Made by a program: the position numbers and the translations under genes. Under the pieces are notes generated by a model, which was not told where the DNA came from, searched no databases, and saw only the letters and a program-made list of their open reading frames with translations. A DNA stretch of 64,000 nucleotides from Bradyrhizobium sp. ORS 285. GTDB lineage: Bacteria; Pseudomonadota; Alphaproteobacteria; Rhizobiales; Xanthobacteraceae. Location: contig NZ_LT859959.1 of NCBI RefSeq assembly GCF_900176205.1, positions 6,685,001 through 6,749,000 on the forward strand. Reading direction: 5' to 3'. Positions 28,327-37,416 of the stretch are shown in pieces; the stretch's first letter is position 1; each line of letters opens with the position of its first letter.

Positions 28327-29157
28327 TTACTTCACTGCGCCGAAGGTCAGCCCGCGCACGAGCTGCTTCTGGCTGAACCAGCCGATGATCAGGATCGGCG
28401 CGATCGCGAGCGTCGAGGCCGCCGACAGCCGCGCCCAGAACAGGCCTTCGGGGCTCGAATAGGAGGCGATGAACGTCGTCAGCGGCGCCGCCTCCAGGGT
28501 CGACAGGTTCAAGGTCCAGAACGCCTCGTTCCAGGCGAGGATCAGATTGAGCAGCAGGGTCGAGGCGAGACCGGGGATCGCCATCGGCGTCAGCACATAG
28601 ATCAGCTCGCGCCCGATCGTGGCGCCGTCCATCCGCGCGGCTTCGAGGATGTCCTTCGGGATCTCCTTGAAGTAGGTGAACAGCATCCAGATCACGATCG
28701 GCAGATTGCCCAGGCACAGGATGAAGACGAGCCCGGTGCGGGTGTCGAGCAGGCCCATGTTCTTGTAGATCAGGTAGATCGGCACGAGCACGCCGACCGG
28801 CGGCATCATCTTGGTCGAGAGCATCCAGAGCAGGATGTCCTTGGTGCGCTTGGTCGGCGAGAACGCCATCGACCATGCCGCCGGAATCGCGATCAGCATC
28901 GCGATCAAGGTCGAGCCACCCGCAACGATCAGCGAGTTCAGCGCGTGGTGCAGATAGTCGCTGCGCTCCTGCACGGTGACGTAGTTCTCGGTGGTCCAGT
29001 GGAAGAACAGGAACGAGGGCGGCGTCGCGAACGCCTCCAGCTCGGTCTTGAAGCTCGCCAGCACCATCCACAGAATCGGGAAGAAGATCACGAAGCCGGC
29101 GAGCCAGGCGCCGAGCGTTGAGATCACGACATGACGTCCGCTGACCTTGCGCGCCAT
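28327..29157 (-). CDS. ABC sugar/polyol transporter permease (second)
   Basis: About 276 residues with six hydrophobic segments. The conserved cytoplasmic EAA loop is EAARMDGATIGRELIYVLTP. The N terminus starts MARKVSGRHVVISTLGAWLA. It starts two bases after the first permease stop. A longer in-frame extension on the same strand covers the first permease in the wrong frame and is not a gene. It is a MalG/SmoG-like subunit. Confidence 0.94.
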   Translation of the reverse strand: MARKVSGRHVVISTLGAWLAGFVIFFPILWMVLASFKTELEAFATPPSFLFFHWTTENYVTVQERSDYLHHALNSLIVAGGSTLIAMLIAIPAAWSMAFSPTKRTKDILLWMLSTKMMPPVGVLVPIYLIYKNMGLLDTRTGLVFILCLGNLPIVIWMLFTYFKEIPKDILEAARMDGATIGRELIYVLTPMAIPGLASTLLLNLILAWNEAFWTLNLSTLEAAPLTTFIASYSSPEGLFWARLSAASTLAIAPILIIGWFSQKQLVRGLTFGAVK

Positions 29158-29159
29158 GG

Positions 29160-30032
29160 TCAGGCCTCCAGATTGCGGCCGACGATGCGGACCAGGAAGA
29201 AGGCAACGATGTTGGCGATGACCACCGCGACCAGGCCGCCGGCCGACGCCGTGCCGACGTCGAACTGGATCAACGCCTGCGAATAGACCAGGAAGGCGAT
29301 GTTGGTGGTCTGCAGGCCTGGGCCGCCACCGGTCGTGACGAAGATCTCGGCGAACACCGTGAGCAGGAAGATCGTCTCGATCAGGATCACCACCGTGATC
29401 GGGCGCGCCAGATGCGGCAAGGTCAGGTAGATGAAGCGCGACAACGCGCTGGCACCATCCATCTCGGCGGCCTCCTTCTGCTCCTCGTCGAGCGACTGCA
29501 GCGCGGTCAAGAGGATCAGCGTCGCGAACGGCAGCCATTGCCAGGCGACGATGAAGATCACCGCGAGCAGCGGCGCGTCGGTGAACCAGTCGATCGGCTT
29601 CAGCCCGACCGAGGTCGCGATCCACGCGAACAGGCCGGACACCGGGTGCATCAGCAGGTTCTTCCACACCAGCGCGCTCACCGTGGGCATCACGAAGAAC
29701 GGCGCGATCACCATGAGGCGGATGAAGTTGCGCCCGATGACGGGCTGGTCGAGCAGGATCGCGAGGGGAATGCCGAGGCCGATGGTGAGCAGCAGCACCG
29801 AGCCGACCAGCACGAGGGTGTTCTGCAGCGAGGCGAGAAAGGCGGGGTCGGTGAGGAAGTATTCGAAATTCTCCAGGCCGACAAAACTCTCGGAGCCGGG
29901 ATCGAGCAGGCTGTAATGCAAGGTCGAGAAGTAGACCGTCAGCGCCAGCGGCACGATCATCCAGATGAACAACAGGATCACCGCCGGCGACATCAGCGCC
30001 CGGGCGAGCAGTTGTGTTTGTCGGGTGGCCAT
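29160..30032 (-). CDS. ABC sugar/polyol transporter permease (first)
   Basis: 290 residues, six membrane segments, with the EAA loop EAAEMDGASALSRFIYLTLP. It matches the MalF/SmoF type. The N terminus MATRQTQLLARALMSPAVIL runs directly into the first membrane helix. It is followed two bases later by its partner permease. A group of repeats separates it from the binding-protein gene, so its transcription may partly depend on passing through those stems. Confidence 0.94.
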   Translation of the reverse strand: MATRQTQLLARALMSPAVILLFIWMIVPLALTVYFSTLHYSLLDPGSESFVGLENFEYFLTDPAFLASLQNTLVLVGSVLLLTIGLGIPLAILLDQPVIGRNFIRLMVIAPFFVMPTVSALVWKNLLMHPVSGLFAWIATSVGLKPIDWFTDAPLLAVIFIVAWQWLPFATLILLTALQSLDEEQKEAAEMDGASALSRFIYLTLPHLARPITVVILIETIFLLTVFAEIFVTTGGGPGLQTTNIAFLVYSQALIQFDVGTASAGGLVAVVIANIVAFFLVRIVGRNLEA

Positions 30033-30063
30033 GTCGCGATCCGTTCTGCTCGATGAACACTGC

Positions 30064-30145
30064 CGTCATTGCGAGCTAAGCGACGCAATCCAGGAGCGTC
30101 GACGGGACTCTGGATTGCTTCGTCGCTTCGCTCCTCGCAATGACG
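30064..30145. repeat. Dispersed palindromic repeat, family A
   Basis: Opens CGTCATTGCGAGCTAAGCGA and closes TTCGCTCCTCGCAATGACG, with CGCAATCCAGG and CTGGATTGCTTCG inside. It lies between the binding-protein gene and the first permease. Confidence 0.87.
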
Positions 30146-30224
30146 GCTGATGGTTTTGCGAGAGCATCACTAAATCCAAACCTTAGCGCTTAAAGCTCTA
30201 CAAGCGGACGCAGTGCCTGTGAAT

Positions 30225-30384
30225 GCGCCCTCTCCCCTTGTGGGAGAGGGCAAGTTTGGCCCATCCGCGCACTCGGTTGGGTGAGGGGTCTCTCTCCGCG
30301 AGCTCCACTGTGGAGACAGACCCCTCACCCAACCGAGCTTGTTGCGCTGTCCTACTTGCCCTCTCCCACAAGGGGAGAGGGCGC
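30225..30384. repeat. Dispersed palindromic repeat, family C variant
   Basis: A 160-base inverted repeat: GCGCCCTCTCCCCTTGTGGG at the left and CCCACAAGGGGAGAGGGCGC at the right are exact complements, with inner CGGTTGGGTGAGGGGTCT and AGACCCCTCACCCAACCG. It occupies the gap in the ABC operon, after the binding-protein gene. Confidence 0.9.
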
Positions 30385-30422
30385 AGTCATGGGCACCGGC
30401 CTCATGCTCGAGCCATCAAGTC

Positions 30423-30511
30423 CGTAGGGTGGGCAAAGGCGCGAAGCGCCGTGCCCACCGTCTTCACCGGTGCCGTGGGCGGTGGGCACGCTTCGCTTTG
30501 CCCACCCTACG
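30423..30511. repeat. Dispersed palindromic repeat, family D (CGTAGGGTGGGCAAAG type)
   Basis: CGTAGGGTGGGCAAAGG at the left and CTTTGCCCACCCTACG at the right are complementary, with inner CGTGCCCACCG and CGGTGGGCACG. It is one of three adjacent repeat units that fill about 450 bases between the binding protein and permease genes. Confidence 0.88.
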
Positions 30512-30614
30512 AAATCAGCCGGCGAGAAAATGCGGCCATCCCTTGTGGGGAGGGATGGCCGCCAGTGATCAGCTCGGGAGGAGTTTCGTGTCGAGCTGAT
30601 AACCTGAGCCGCGC

Positions 30615-31946
30615 CTATTTGATGTAGCCGGCGCGTTTCATCTCGCGTTCGGTGGCAGACTGCGCTGCTGCGAGCGCCGCATCGACGGTCATCGATCCCG
30701 CGAGCGCCGCGGAGAACTGCTGGCCGACCGCGGTGCCGATGCCCTGGAATTCCGGGATGGCGGCGTATTGCACGCCGACATAGGGCACCGGCTTCACGGT
30801 CGGATGGCTGGGATCAGCCGCGTCGATCGAGGCGAGCGTGATCTTCGCGAACGGCGCGACCTTCAGATAGTCCTCGTTCTTGTACAGCGAGGTGCGCGTG
30901 CCCGGCGGCACGTTGGCCCAGCCTTCCTTCGAGGCGACGAGCTTGGTGTAGTCCTTGCTGGTCGCCCAGGCGATGAACTTCTCGGCCGCATCGACCTTCT
31001 TCGAACCGGCGGGGATCGCGAGATTCCAGGCCCAGAGCCAGTTGGCGTTCTTGCCGAGGCCGGTGTTCGGCGCCAGCGCGAAGCCGACCTTGTCGGCGAC
31101 CTTGGACTCCTTCGGATTGGTCACGAACGAGGCGGCCACAGTGGCGTCGATCCACATCGCGCATTTGCCCGAGTTGAACAGCGCGAGGTTCTCGTTGAAG
31201 CCGTTGGAGCTGGCGCCGGGAGGGCCGGCGTCCTTCATCAGGTCGACATAGGTCGACAGGGTCTTCTTCCATTCCGGCGTGTTGAACTGCGGCTGCCATT
31301 TCTCGTCGAACCAGCGCGCGCCGAACGAGTTCGACATCGCGGTCAGGAACGCCATGTTCTCGCCCCAGCCGGCCTTGCCGCGCAGGCAGATGCCGAACGT
31401 GCCGGCCTGCTTGTCGGTGAGCTTCTTGGCGGCGTCGATGACGAAGTCCCAGCTCGGGCTCTCCGGCATCTTCAGCCCGGCCTTCTCGAACAGATCGGTG
31501 CGATACATCACCATCGAGCTCTCGCCGTAGAACGGCGCGGCGTAGAGCTTGCCGTCGACGGAGACCGCATCCTTGATCTTCGGCAGGATGTCGTTCGCGT
31601 CATAGTCGGCGCCGAGCTTGTCGAGCGGCACCAGCCAGTTCTTCTTGGCCCAGATCGGCACTTCGTAGGTGCCGATGGTGAGGATGTCGAACTGGCCGCC
31701 CTTGGTGGCAATGTCGGTGGTGACGCGCTGGCGCAGCACATTCTCTTCCAGGGTCACCCACTTCACCTGGATGTCGGGATTGGCCTTGGTGAATTCGCCG
31801 GTCAGGCCCTGCATCCGGATCATGTCGCCATTGTTGACGGTGGCGATGGTCAGGGTGGTCTCGGCCGATGCGGGCAGCGTGGTCAGCAGCGTGGCGGCGC
31901 CCATCAGGGCGGCAAGCGTGCGCGTGCGAGTGAAGATGGTCTTCAC
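30615..31946 (-). CDS. ABC sugar/polyol-binding protein, extracellular
   Basis: About 443 residues. The signal peptide LAALMGAATLLTTLPASA is followed by ETTLTIATVNNGD and a type-1/MalE-like binding fold with GYIK at the C terminus. Similar proteins bind sorbitol/mannitol or other polyols (SmoE-like). The start is GTG 31946, preceded by GGGAGGAGACC. A dyad operator lies just upstream. It is the first structural gene of the transporter operon. Ligand unproven. Confidence 0.94.
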   Translation of the reverse strand: MKTIFTRTRTLAALMGAATLLTTLPASAETTLTIATVNNGDMIRMQGLTGEFTKANPDIQVKWVTLEENVLRQRVTTDIATKGGQFDILTIGTYEVPIWAKKNWLVPLDKLGADYDANDILPKIKDAVSVDGKLYAAPFYGESSMVMYRTDLFEKAGLKMPESPSWDFVIDAAKKLTDKQAGTFGICLRGKAGWGENMAFLTAMSNSFGARWFDEKWQPQFNTPEWKKTLSTYVDLMKDAGPPGASSNGFNENLALFNSGKCAMWIDATVAASFVTNPKESKVADKVGFALAPNTGLGKNANWLWAWNLAIPAGSKKVDAAEKFIAWATSKDYTKLVASKEGWANVPPGTRTSLYKNEDYLKVAPFAKITLASIDAADPSHPTVKPVPYVGVQYAAIPEFQGIGTAVGQQFSAALAGSMTVDAALAAAQSATEREMKRAGYIK

Positions 31947-31970
31947 GGTCTCCTCCCTTCCCGTGTCTTT

Positions 31971-32003
31971 TGAACATATGCTCACGGGCTGAGCTGATGT
32001 TCA
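31971..32003. promoter_or_regulatory. 33-bp dyad, probable SorC-regulator operator
   Basis: Nested inverted repeats: outer TGAACAT (31971-31977) and ATGTTCA (31997-32003), inner GCTCA and TGAGC separated by five bases. The dyad starts 25 bases upstream of the binding-protein GTG. The motif CATATGCTC recurs once at 33204 upstream of the regulator gene, consistent with autoregulation. Confidence 0.72.
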
Positions 32004-32107
32004 CAACAACAGTCAGACTTTGTCAAGCACGCGCCGACGCCCACAGGTTGTGCGCCGCGGGACGTGGATAGCTTGAGATTGAAAAGCAGCTGTTTCGAAA
32101 GCGGCGC

Positions 32108-33058
32108 TTAGTCCAGGACCGCGCGCGCAGTGGCCTCGTCGGTGATCAGGCCATTGATCAGCTTCCCGCCCAGCGCGGCGCGAATGGCCGGTGTCTTCGC
32201 CGGTCCGAGCGCCGCCGCGATGGTCATCGCGCGCGCCGGGACATCGGGCGGAATGCTGGTCAGGCGGCGGTTGATGCCGGCATCGATCACCCGGCCCTTC
32301 GCGTCGTACGCCCAGCCGGTGATCTCGCCGATGGCCCCCAGCCGCATCATCTCGGTGAGCTCGTCGCGGGTGACGAAGCCGTCGACATGCATCTGCGCCT
32401 TCTGGTCCATCTGGCCAATGCCGACGAGCTTCAGGTCCGCCTTGTCGGCGACCGCCTTCACCTTGGTGATCGCATCGAGCCGGACCATGCGGTCGCGCTC
32501 GTCCTCGCTGCCCATCAGGAACGGCAGCGGCATCGGGTAGTGCCGCGCGCCGGTGCGATCGGCCAGCCGGCCAACGGTGTCGAAGAAGCTGGCGGAGCCG
32601 TCCGCCAGGATGTTGCCGACCAGCGAGACGATCTGATGCTCCGGCCGGTCGATCGGCGAGACGCGCTCGACCGCGGCGCGCACGGCGCGTCCCGTGCCGA
32701 GCGCGATGATGACCGGCGTCTCCGCGCGGAGCGTTGTCTCGAGCAGGTTGGCGCAGCGCTCGGCGATCCCCGCGGCACCGGTTGGCGCGGCGGGATCGGT
32801 CGGCACCACCTCGCAATGCACCAGCGCGAACCGCTCCTTGAGTTGCGCGGCAAGCGCCATGCAGGAGGCGATCGGATGTTCGAGCCGGAAGGTGATCAGC
32901 CGCTCGGCAAGGCACAGCGACACCAGGCGCTGCGCCGAGGCGCGCGAGACCTGCAGCATCCGAGCGATCTCGTCCTGGGTATGGCCGGCGATGAAATACA
33001 GCCAGCCGGCGCGGGCGGCGTCGTCGAGCCGTGATTTGTCGCTGTCGCTGGCCGCCAT
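32108..33058 (-). CDS. SorC/DeoR-like transcriptional regulator
   Basis: About 316 residues. The N terminus carries a helix-turn-helix (HTQDEIARMLQVSRASAQRL), the rest is a SorC-type sugar-binding domain (VIIALGTGRAVRAAVERVSP, LVGIGQMDQKAQM, TGWAYDAKGRVID). It probably binds a phosphorylated sugar or polyol and controls the transporter operon downstream on the same strand. I chose ATG 33058; the extension to 33178 is Arg-rich and has no role in the fold. Confidence 0.92.
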   Translation of the reverse strand: MAASDSDKSRLDDAARAGWLYFIAGHTQDEIARMLQVSRASAQRLVSLCLAERLITFRLEHPIASCMALAAQLKERFALVHCEVVPTDPAAPTGAAGIAERCANLLETTLRAETPVIIALGTGRAVRAAVERVSPIDRPEHQIVSLVGNILADGSASFFDTVGRLADRTGARHYPMPLPFLMGSEDERDRMVRLDAITKVKAVADKADLKLVGIGQMDQKAQMHVDGFVTRDELTEMMRLGAIGEITGWAYDAKGRVIDAGINRRLTSIPPDVPARAMTIAAALGPAKTPAIRAALGGKLINGLITDEATARAVLD

Positions 33059-33395
33059 GACGCCGCGCGGTCTCCTACCCCATTCGTCCGCCGCGCGCCG
33101 AGCCCGAGCGTGACGCGCATTATGGCACGCCCCTCCCGGCAACGGGAACCGACGCTCGGCCACCATCCCCAAGCGCATGGGCCAGCGGCGCTCGTAAAGA
33201 GATCATATGCTCTGAGGATGAGCAATAGCTCGTGCAGTGCTCGGCCGGTCACTGGCAAGAGCTCCTGGTCGGTGCGCTGGGCGCCGGCCCGGTCTAGCCG
33301 GTACTGACGCCATCGCGCGGAACCCCGTCTGCCGCACAGCGGCTGCGCATTCTTGAGCGATGCGGCAGAGGATGTGGCCACCTAGCTGGATCAGC
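33059..33395. other. Intergenic region upstream of SorC-type regulator
   Basis: A 337-base gap between divergently transcribed genes. It contains TCATATGCTCTGA near 33203, a partial match to the dyad upstream of the binding-protein gene. No other gene, RNA or repeat was found here. Confidence 0.4.
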
Positions 33396-33719
33396 ATGGC
33401 CCGTCCCTCCATCGTCACGCCCCGCCGCGCTGCCCCTGTCTTCATCTGCCGCAAATGCCTGAAGCGCAGCGATGACGCCAAGGGAATCAAGAAGGGCATC
33501 AAGAAGGCGATCAAGCGTGAGGCCAGGCTCGCTGCCTCGTCCAGCTGCAAGCCGCCGCGCCTCATCATGACGAGTTGCTTCGGCCTGTGTCCGAAGCGCG
33601 CGGTCGTCATCACCGGCGGCGCCTGCGCGGCGCGTGGGGACTATGTTCTCGTCGCCACGAGCAACGATGTCGCAGGCGCCCTGGCCCGCCTGAACGACGA
33701 TCAGAACAGGTCGTCCTGA
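33396..33719 (+). CDS. Possible thioredoxin-fold [2Fe-2S] ferredoxin-like protein
   Basis: About 107 residues, basic. Cysteines occur in PVFICRKCLKR and later in TSCFGLCPKRAVVITGG, a Cx3C pair near a strand-turn resembling the thioredoxin-like [2Fe-2S] ferredoxin family. Between them is a Lys-rich repeat (GIKKGIKKAIKRE). I start at ATG 33396 (MARPSIVTP). The C terminus (NDDQNRSS) overlaps the convergent acidic gene by 19 bases. The cluster is a prediction and there is no partner next door. Confidence 0.6.
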   Translation: MARPSIVTPRRAAPVFICRKCLKRSDDAKGIKKGIKKAIKREARLAASSSCKPPRLIMTSCFGLCPKRAVVITGGACAARGDYVLVATSNDVAGALARLNDDQNRSS

Positions 33720-35332
33720 AGATCATCCTCGTCGTCATCCTCGCGGGCGAGCGCCGCGACGGTCCGGTCGGCGATGTTGCGCATCAGTCCGATCTTCGAG
33801 AGATCATGGCCGTCGAGCACGGCCCGCGCGACCACGGCGAGATCGGCCCAGCTGAGCCACTCGCCCGGCGGCCCCTCGCGCATCCACAGCGCGGTCAGCA
33901 CGAACAGCTGCGCCCAGCGCTCTCGCTGCGCGCCGATCGCGCCATTGTCCTGCAGCAGCTTGGCGGGAAGCTTCTCGCGGGCGCGCTGGCTCGCGCTCTT
34001 CACCTTCTGCTCCAGCTCGGCATCGTCCTCGAACCAGGAGCCTTCGATCTCGTCGAGCTCTGAGATCTCACCGCTATCGGCGAGCGCCTGCGCGACGTCG
34101 TCCGGATCGCGCAGATCGTCCGGCAGGTCGGCAATCAGCGCGTCGAGCGCCGCGCGGCAGTCGATCCGCTCCGGCTGCCACGCGGCGCCGCCGATCGTCT
34201 CCGCGACTTCCAACAGCCCGGCCGGCGGCGCATCGCCCGCCTTCACGGTGAGAGCGAGATGATGCGCGATCATGCGGTCGATGAAGGCGCGGCTGACGTC
34301 CAGCACGGGGCCGTGCGTCCCGATCTCCGCCACCGTCTTCTTGACCGTCGGGACGGGCTGCGGCGGTCCGGTCATCGCCTCGGTGATTCCATTGCCGGTG
34401 AAGATGGTCGACATCCGTTTCGTCTTGCGGTCGACGGGCGAGACCGCGAGCAGCAGCTGCGCGCCGGAGCCGTCGATCGGGCTGGACTTGAGCTCATCGA
34501 CCGCGCCCTTGTCCCAGGGGGCGCAGTCCACGCCGGCCGCGCGAGCCTTCTGGATGATTGCATCGACGGCCGCGCGCTCGCGCTCCGGCCGCCAGTTGCG
34601 CAACGCGATCACGCGCCGGAGATCGACCGGCGACAAGGTCGAGGCCCGCTCTGCCAGCACCCTCGCGGCTTCCTTGCGCACCGCTGCGCTGGCGTTCTGC
34701 AGGAACAGCACCGCAGCGGCACGCGCATCGGATTGCTCGTGTTGCGCGAGCAGGGTGACCAGAGCGACCTTCGCTTCATCAGGAAGAAGGTGCGCCCCCT
34801 GCGCGAACGAGGACACCAGCTCGAACGGGTCGCCGTCGCAGGCTTCGAGCATCTCGTCGAGCACCTGGCCGATATCGCCGGGCAGCAGGTCGTCGTCGTC
34901 CTCGTCGACGAGCTCGGCCGAGACCGCGGCGAGCTCCGGAGATGCGGCAATGCCGGCCTGCTGCAGCGCGCCGCCGAGATAGGCCAAGAGCGTGCCCTCG
35001 ATCTCGCCGTCTTCGACGCGGGCGGCGAGATCGGACTGGAAGCGCGCAATGAGCTCGGCGGCATCCTTGGCGCCGCGCTTGGCCCGCTCGTTCAGCCCCG
35101 CGAGCAGCATCTGCAGCAGAAACAGATAGGCGATGCCGAGCGGTTCGTCGTCGCCCGCCGGCGGCATGTGACGGCACACGCCCTGGGAGGCCGCGAAGAT
35201 CTCGGTGTTGTTGCTGAGCAGGAAGCGCTCGAGCTCCGGGGTCGGCTGCGGCAGCCGCCCCTTGGCAAAGCCCACGGCGAGCTTCTTGGCGTGGTGGTCG
35301 AGACCGGCAGTCTGGGTGCCAGATTTGGGCAT
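33701..35332 (-). CDS. Acidic helical cytoplasmic protein, uncharacterised
   Basis: About 543 residues with no signal peptide and very acidic ends (DEDDDDLLPGDIGQ; EDDDEDDLQDDLF). Central parts look like HEAT/ARM-type helical repeats (AALVTLLAQHEQ-like and AAAVLFLQNASAAVRKEAARV). The ATG at 35332 is preceded by GAGGAGTTCGTC. I do not recognise the family. It may be a protein-binding scaffold. Its stop overlaps the convergent ferredoxin-like gene. Confidence 0.78.
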   Translation of the reverse strand: MPKSGTQTAGLDHHAKKLAVGFAKGRLPQPTPELERFLLSNNTEIFAASQGVCRHMPPAGDDEPLGIAYLFLLQMLLAGLNERAKRGAKDAAELIARFQSDLAARVEDGEIEGTLLAYLGGALQQAGIAASPELAAVSAELVDEDDDDLLPGDIGQVLDEMLEACDGDPFELVSSFAQGAHLLPDEAKVALVTLLAQHEQSDARAAAVLFLQNASAAVRKEAARVLAERASTLSPVDLRRVIALRNWRPERERAAVDAIIQKARAAGVDCAPWDKGAVDELKSSPIDGSGAQLLLAVSPVDRKTKRMSTIFTGNGITEAMTGPPQPVPTVKKTVAEIGTHGPVLDVSRAFIDRMIAHHLALTVKAGDAPPAGLLEVAETIGGAAWQPERIDCRAALDALIADLPDDLRDPDDVAQALADSGEISELDEIEGSWFEDDAELEQKVKSASQRAREKLPAKLLQDNGAIGAQRERWAQLFVLTALWMREGPPGEWLSWADLAVVARAVLDGHDLSKIGLMRNIADRTVAALAREDDDEDDLQDDLF

Positions 35333-35519
35333 GACGAACTCCTCGAAGATCGCGAAAATACCGCGGAAGCAGGCTCTTAGAAATCGGCTTCCGCAGCAAT
35401 CCACCGTGATCAGGCCGCCGTTGGGGCCGGCAATGGTGAACGAAACCTTGCGTCGAACGGTCGGATGTCGCCGTCCGCCTTGACGCTTGCTTCGCACGCG
35501 GCGGGCTTAACTGCCGCCC

Positions 35520-35930
35520 ATGAGTCCGATCGCCTCCAACGCCGTTTCCGGCATGAACGCGGCCACGCGCCGGCTCGAAGTGTCGGCGTCGAACGTCGCC
35601 AATGCGATGAGCACCGGCGCGCTGCCCGATGCGAGCGGCAATGTGCCGGCGGGCGCGCCGAAGGCCTATGATCCGCTGACGCTGATGCAGAGCGACGCAG
35701 CCGGCGGCGGCACGCAGACCACCATCGCCAAGGCAAGCAACGGCACCTCGGCGAGCTACCAGCCCACGGCGCCGTTCGCCAACAAGGACGGCCTCGTCGC
35801 CGCCCCCAATGTCGACCTCGCCCAGGAGATGATCAGCCAGCTCGTCGCCAAATACACCTTTGCCGCCAATGCGCGCGTACTCAAGGCGACCGACGAGATG
35901 AGCCGCATCGTGGTCGACATGAAGGTCTAG
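35520..35930 (+). CDS. FlgC-like flagellar rod protein, stand-alone
   Basis: 136 residues with both conserved ends of flagellar rod proteins: N-terminal NAATRRLEVSASNVANAMST and C-terminal NVDLAQEMISQLVAKYTFAA followed by NARVLKATDEM. It is the length of FlgC (about 135-140). The usual neighbours flgB and fliE are absent here, so it may be a second flagellar system remnant, a paralogue, or a short basal-body protein used elsewhere. The ribosome site is weak. Divergent from the acidic protein. Confidence 0.82.
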   Translation: MSPIASNAVSGMNAATRRLEVSASNVANAMSTGALPDASGNVPAGAPKAYDPLTLMQSDAAGGGTQTTIAKASNGTSASYQPTAPFANKDGLVAAPNVDLAQEMISQLVAKYTFAANARVLKATDEMSRIVVDMKV

Positions 35931-36201
35931 CGCGCCGCGGCGCTTTCCTGAGTCTCCCTGCTCATCAGCAGCGCCCCCGTCTTCCGCTGCCATCGCCCGG
36001 CGACCACACCGAGGCCGCGCGTCCCGCGGCCCGACAGGCGTGCTTTCACGCAGCCGTGATGCCGGATCGAGATCCGGCGACAGGCCGCCGGCGTAGCAGC
36101 AGGGTGAGCACCTCTTCTTCCTCATCTGTCGTGACGCGATCCCAAGCGCAGCCGCACTGTGCGCCGCGCGCGGTCGTCGCGCCGCAGCGGGGGAGGAGCG
36201 C

Positions 36202-36597
36202 ATGATCAACGCCGCCGCACTTCTGATCACTGCGCTGCTGTTCGGCGGCATGACGCTGTTCTCGTTCGGCTTCGCGCCGTTCCTGTTCAGCGCCCTGCCC
36301 GCTGAGACCACGCGCACGCTGATCCGCCGCGCCTTCCCGCATTTCTATCTGTTCGTGATCGCAACGGCGGCCGTCGCCGGCCTGTTGGCACTGACGGGAG
36401 ACGAGCTATCGGGCGCGGCCCTGCTCGCGATCGCGCTGACCGCGGCGCTGGCGCGGCAGATCCTGATGCCTGCGATCAACCGCGCCGCTGACGCCGGCGA
36501 GAAGCGTCGCTTCGCCCGCCTTCACGGCGCCTCGGTGATGCTCACCTTGATCCATATCGTGCTGAGCGCCGCCGTGCTGCTGCGCCTCGCGCAATAG
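36202..36597 (+). CDS. DUF4149 (TMEM205-like) membrane protein
   Basis: 131 residues, four hydrophobic segments. The family motif FGFAPFLFSALP, RAFPHFYLF and the C-terminal RFARLHGASVMLTLIHIVLS (Lx4LN-type) fit DUF4149. GGGGGAGGAGCGC precedes ATG 36202. It is a small inner-membrane protein of unknown job, followed 27 bases later by ubiG. Confidence 0.88.
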   Translation: MINAAALLITALLFGGMTLFSFGFAPFLFSALPAETTRTLIRRAFPHFYLFVIATAAVAGLLALTGDELSGAALLAIALTAALARQILMPAINRAADAGEKRRFARLHGASVMLTLIHIVLSAAVLLRLAQ

Positions 36598-36624
36598 TAA
36601 CGGCGGCGGAGAAAGGACCCTGCG

Positions 36625-37407
36625 ATGCTCTACAAGGATGCCGTGAAGCCCGCCTTCGCCGCCACCGCGGACGGTCCCTCGACCATCGATCCCGCCGAGA
36701 TCGCGCGGTTCTCGCGGCTCGCCGACGAATGGTGGAAGCCGGACGGCGCGTTCAAGCTCGTCCACGCCTTCAATGCGGCGCGCGTCAGCTATCTCTGCGA
36801 TCGCCTGCCCGCGCTGGTCGGCCGCGATCCCGCGGCAAACCTGCCGCTCGCGGGCCTCGAGATCATCGACGTCGGCTGCGGCGCCGGCATCGTGACCGAG
36901 CCGCTGTCGCGGCTCGGCGCCAGGACGCTCGGGATCGATGCGGCCGAGCGCAACGTGCTGGTGGCCGCAGATCACGCGCGCAAACAGAGCGCCGATGTCG
37001 CCTATCGCCACGCCGTGCCGGAGGACCTCGTGAGGGAAGGCGTGCGCGCCGACATCGTGCTGACGCTCGAAGTCGTCGAGCACGTTGCCGATCTCTCCCG
37101 CTTCGTCGGCGATGTCGCCGAGCTCGTGCGCCCCGGCGGCTGCCTGGTGATCGGCACCCTGAACCGCACGCCGATCTCGTTCGTGAAGGCGATCATCGGC
37201 GCGGAATACATCCTCGGCTGGCTGCCGCGCGGCACGCATGACTGGCGCCGCTTCGTCAAGCCTGTGGAGTTGCAGGCGCTGCTCGCGCCGCATCGCTTCA
37301 TCCTGCTTGAGACGGTGGCCGTCGAGCTCAATCCGCTGACCATGCGCTGGTCGATCGGCGGCCGGCCCTCGACCAACTATCTGCAGATCTATCGCCGCAT
37401 GCCGTGA
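36625..37407 (+). CDS. ubiG: Ubiquinone biosynthesis O-methyltransferase
   Basis: 260 residues. It is a class I SAM methyltransferase with IIDVGCGAGIVTEPLSRLGA (SAM loop), GIDAAERNVLVAADHAR and LTLEVVEHVADLSRFV, as in UbiG, which methylates two O positions of the quinone ring. The family's N-terminal DEWWKPDGAFKLVHAFNAAR is intact. GGAGAAAGGACCCTGCG precedes ATG 36625. The upstream DUF4149 gene is close enough to be co-transcribed. Confidence 0.95.
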   Translation: MLYKDAVKPAFAATADGPSTIDPAEIARFSRLADEWWKPDGAFKLVHAFNAARVSYLCDRLPALVGRDPAANLPLAGLEIIDVGCGAGIVTEPLSRLGARTLGIDAAERNVLVAADHARKQSADVAYRHAVPEDLVREGVRADIVLTLEVVEHVADLSRFVGDVAELVRPGGCLVIGTLNRTPISFVKAIIGAEYILGWLPRGTHDWRRFVKPVELQALLAPHRFILLETVAVELNPLTMRWSIGGRPSTNYLQIYRRMP

Positions 37408-37416
37408 ACCGCTCGA

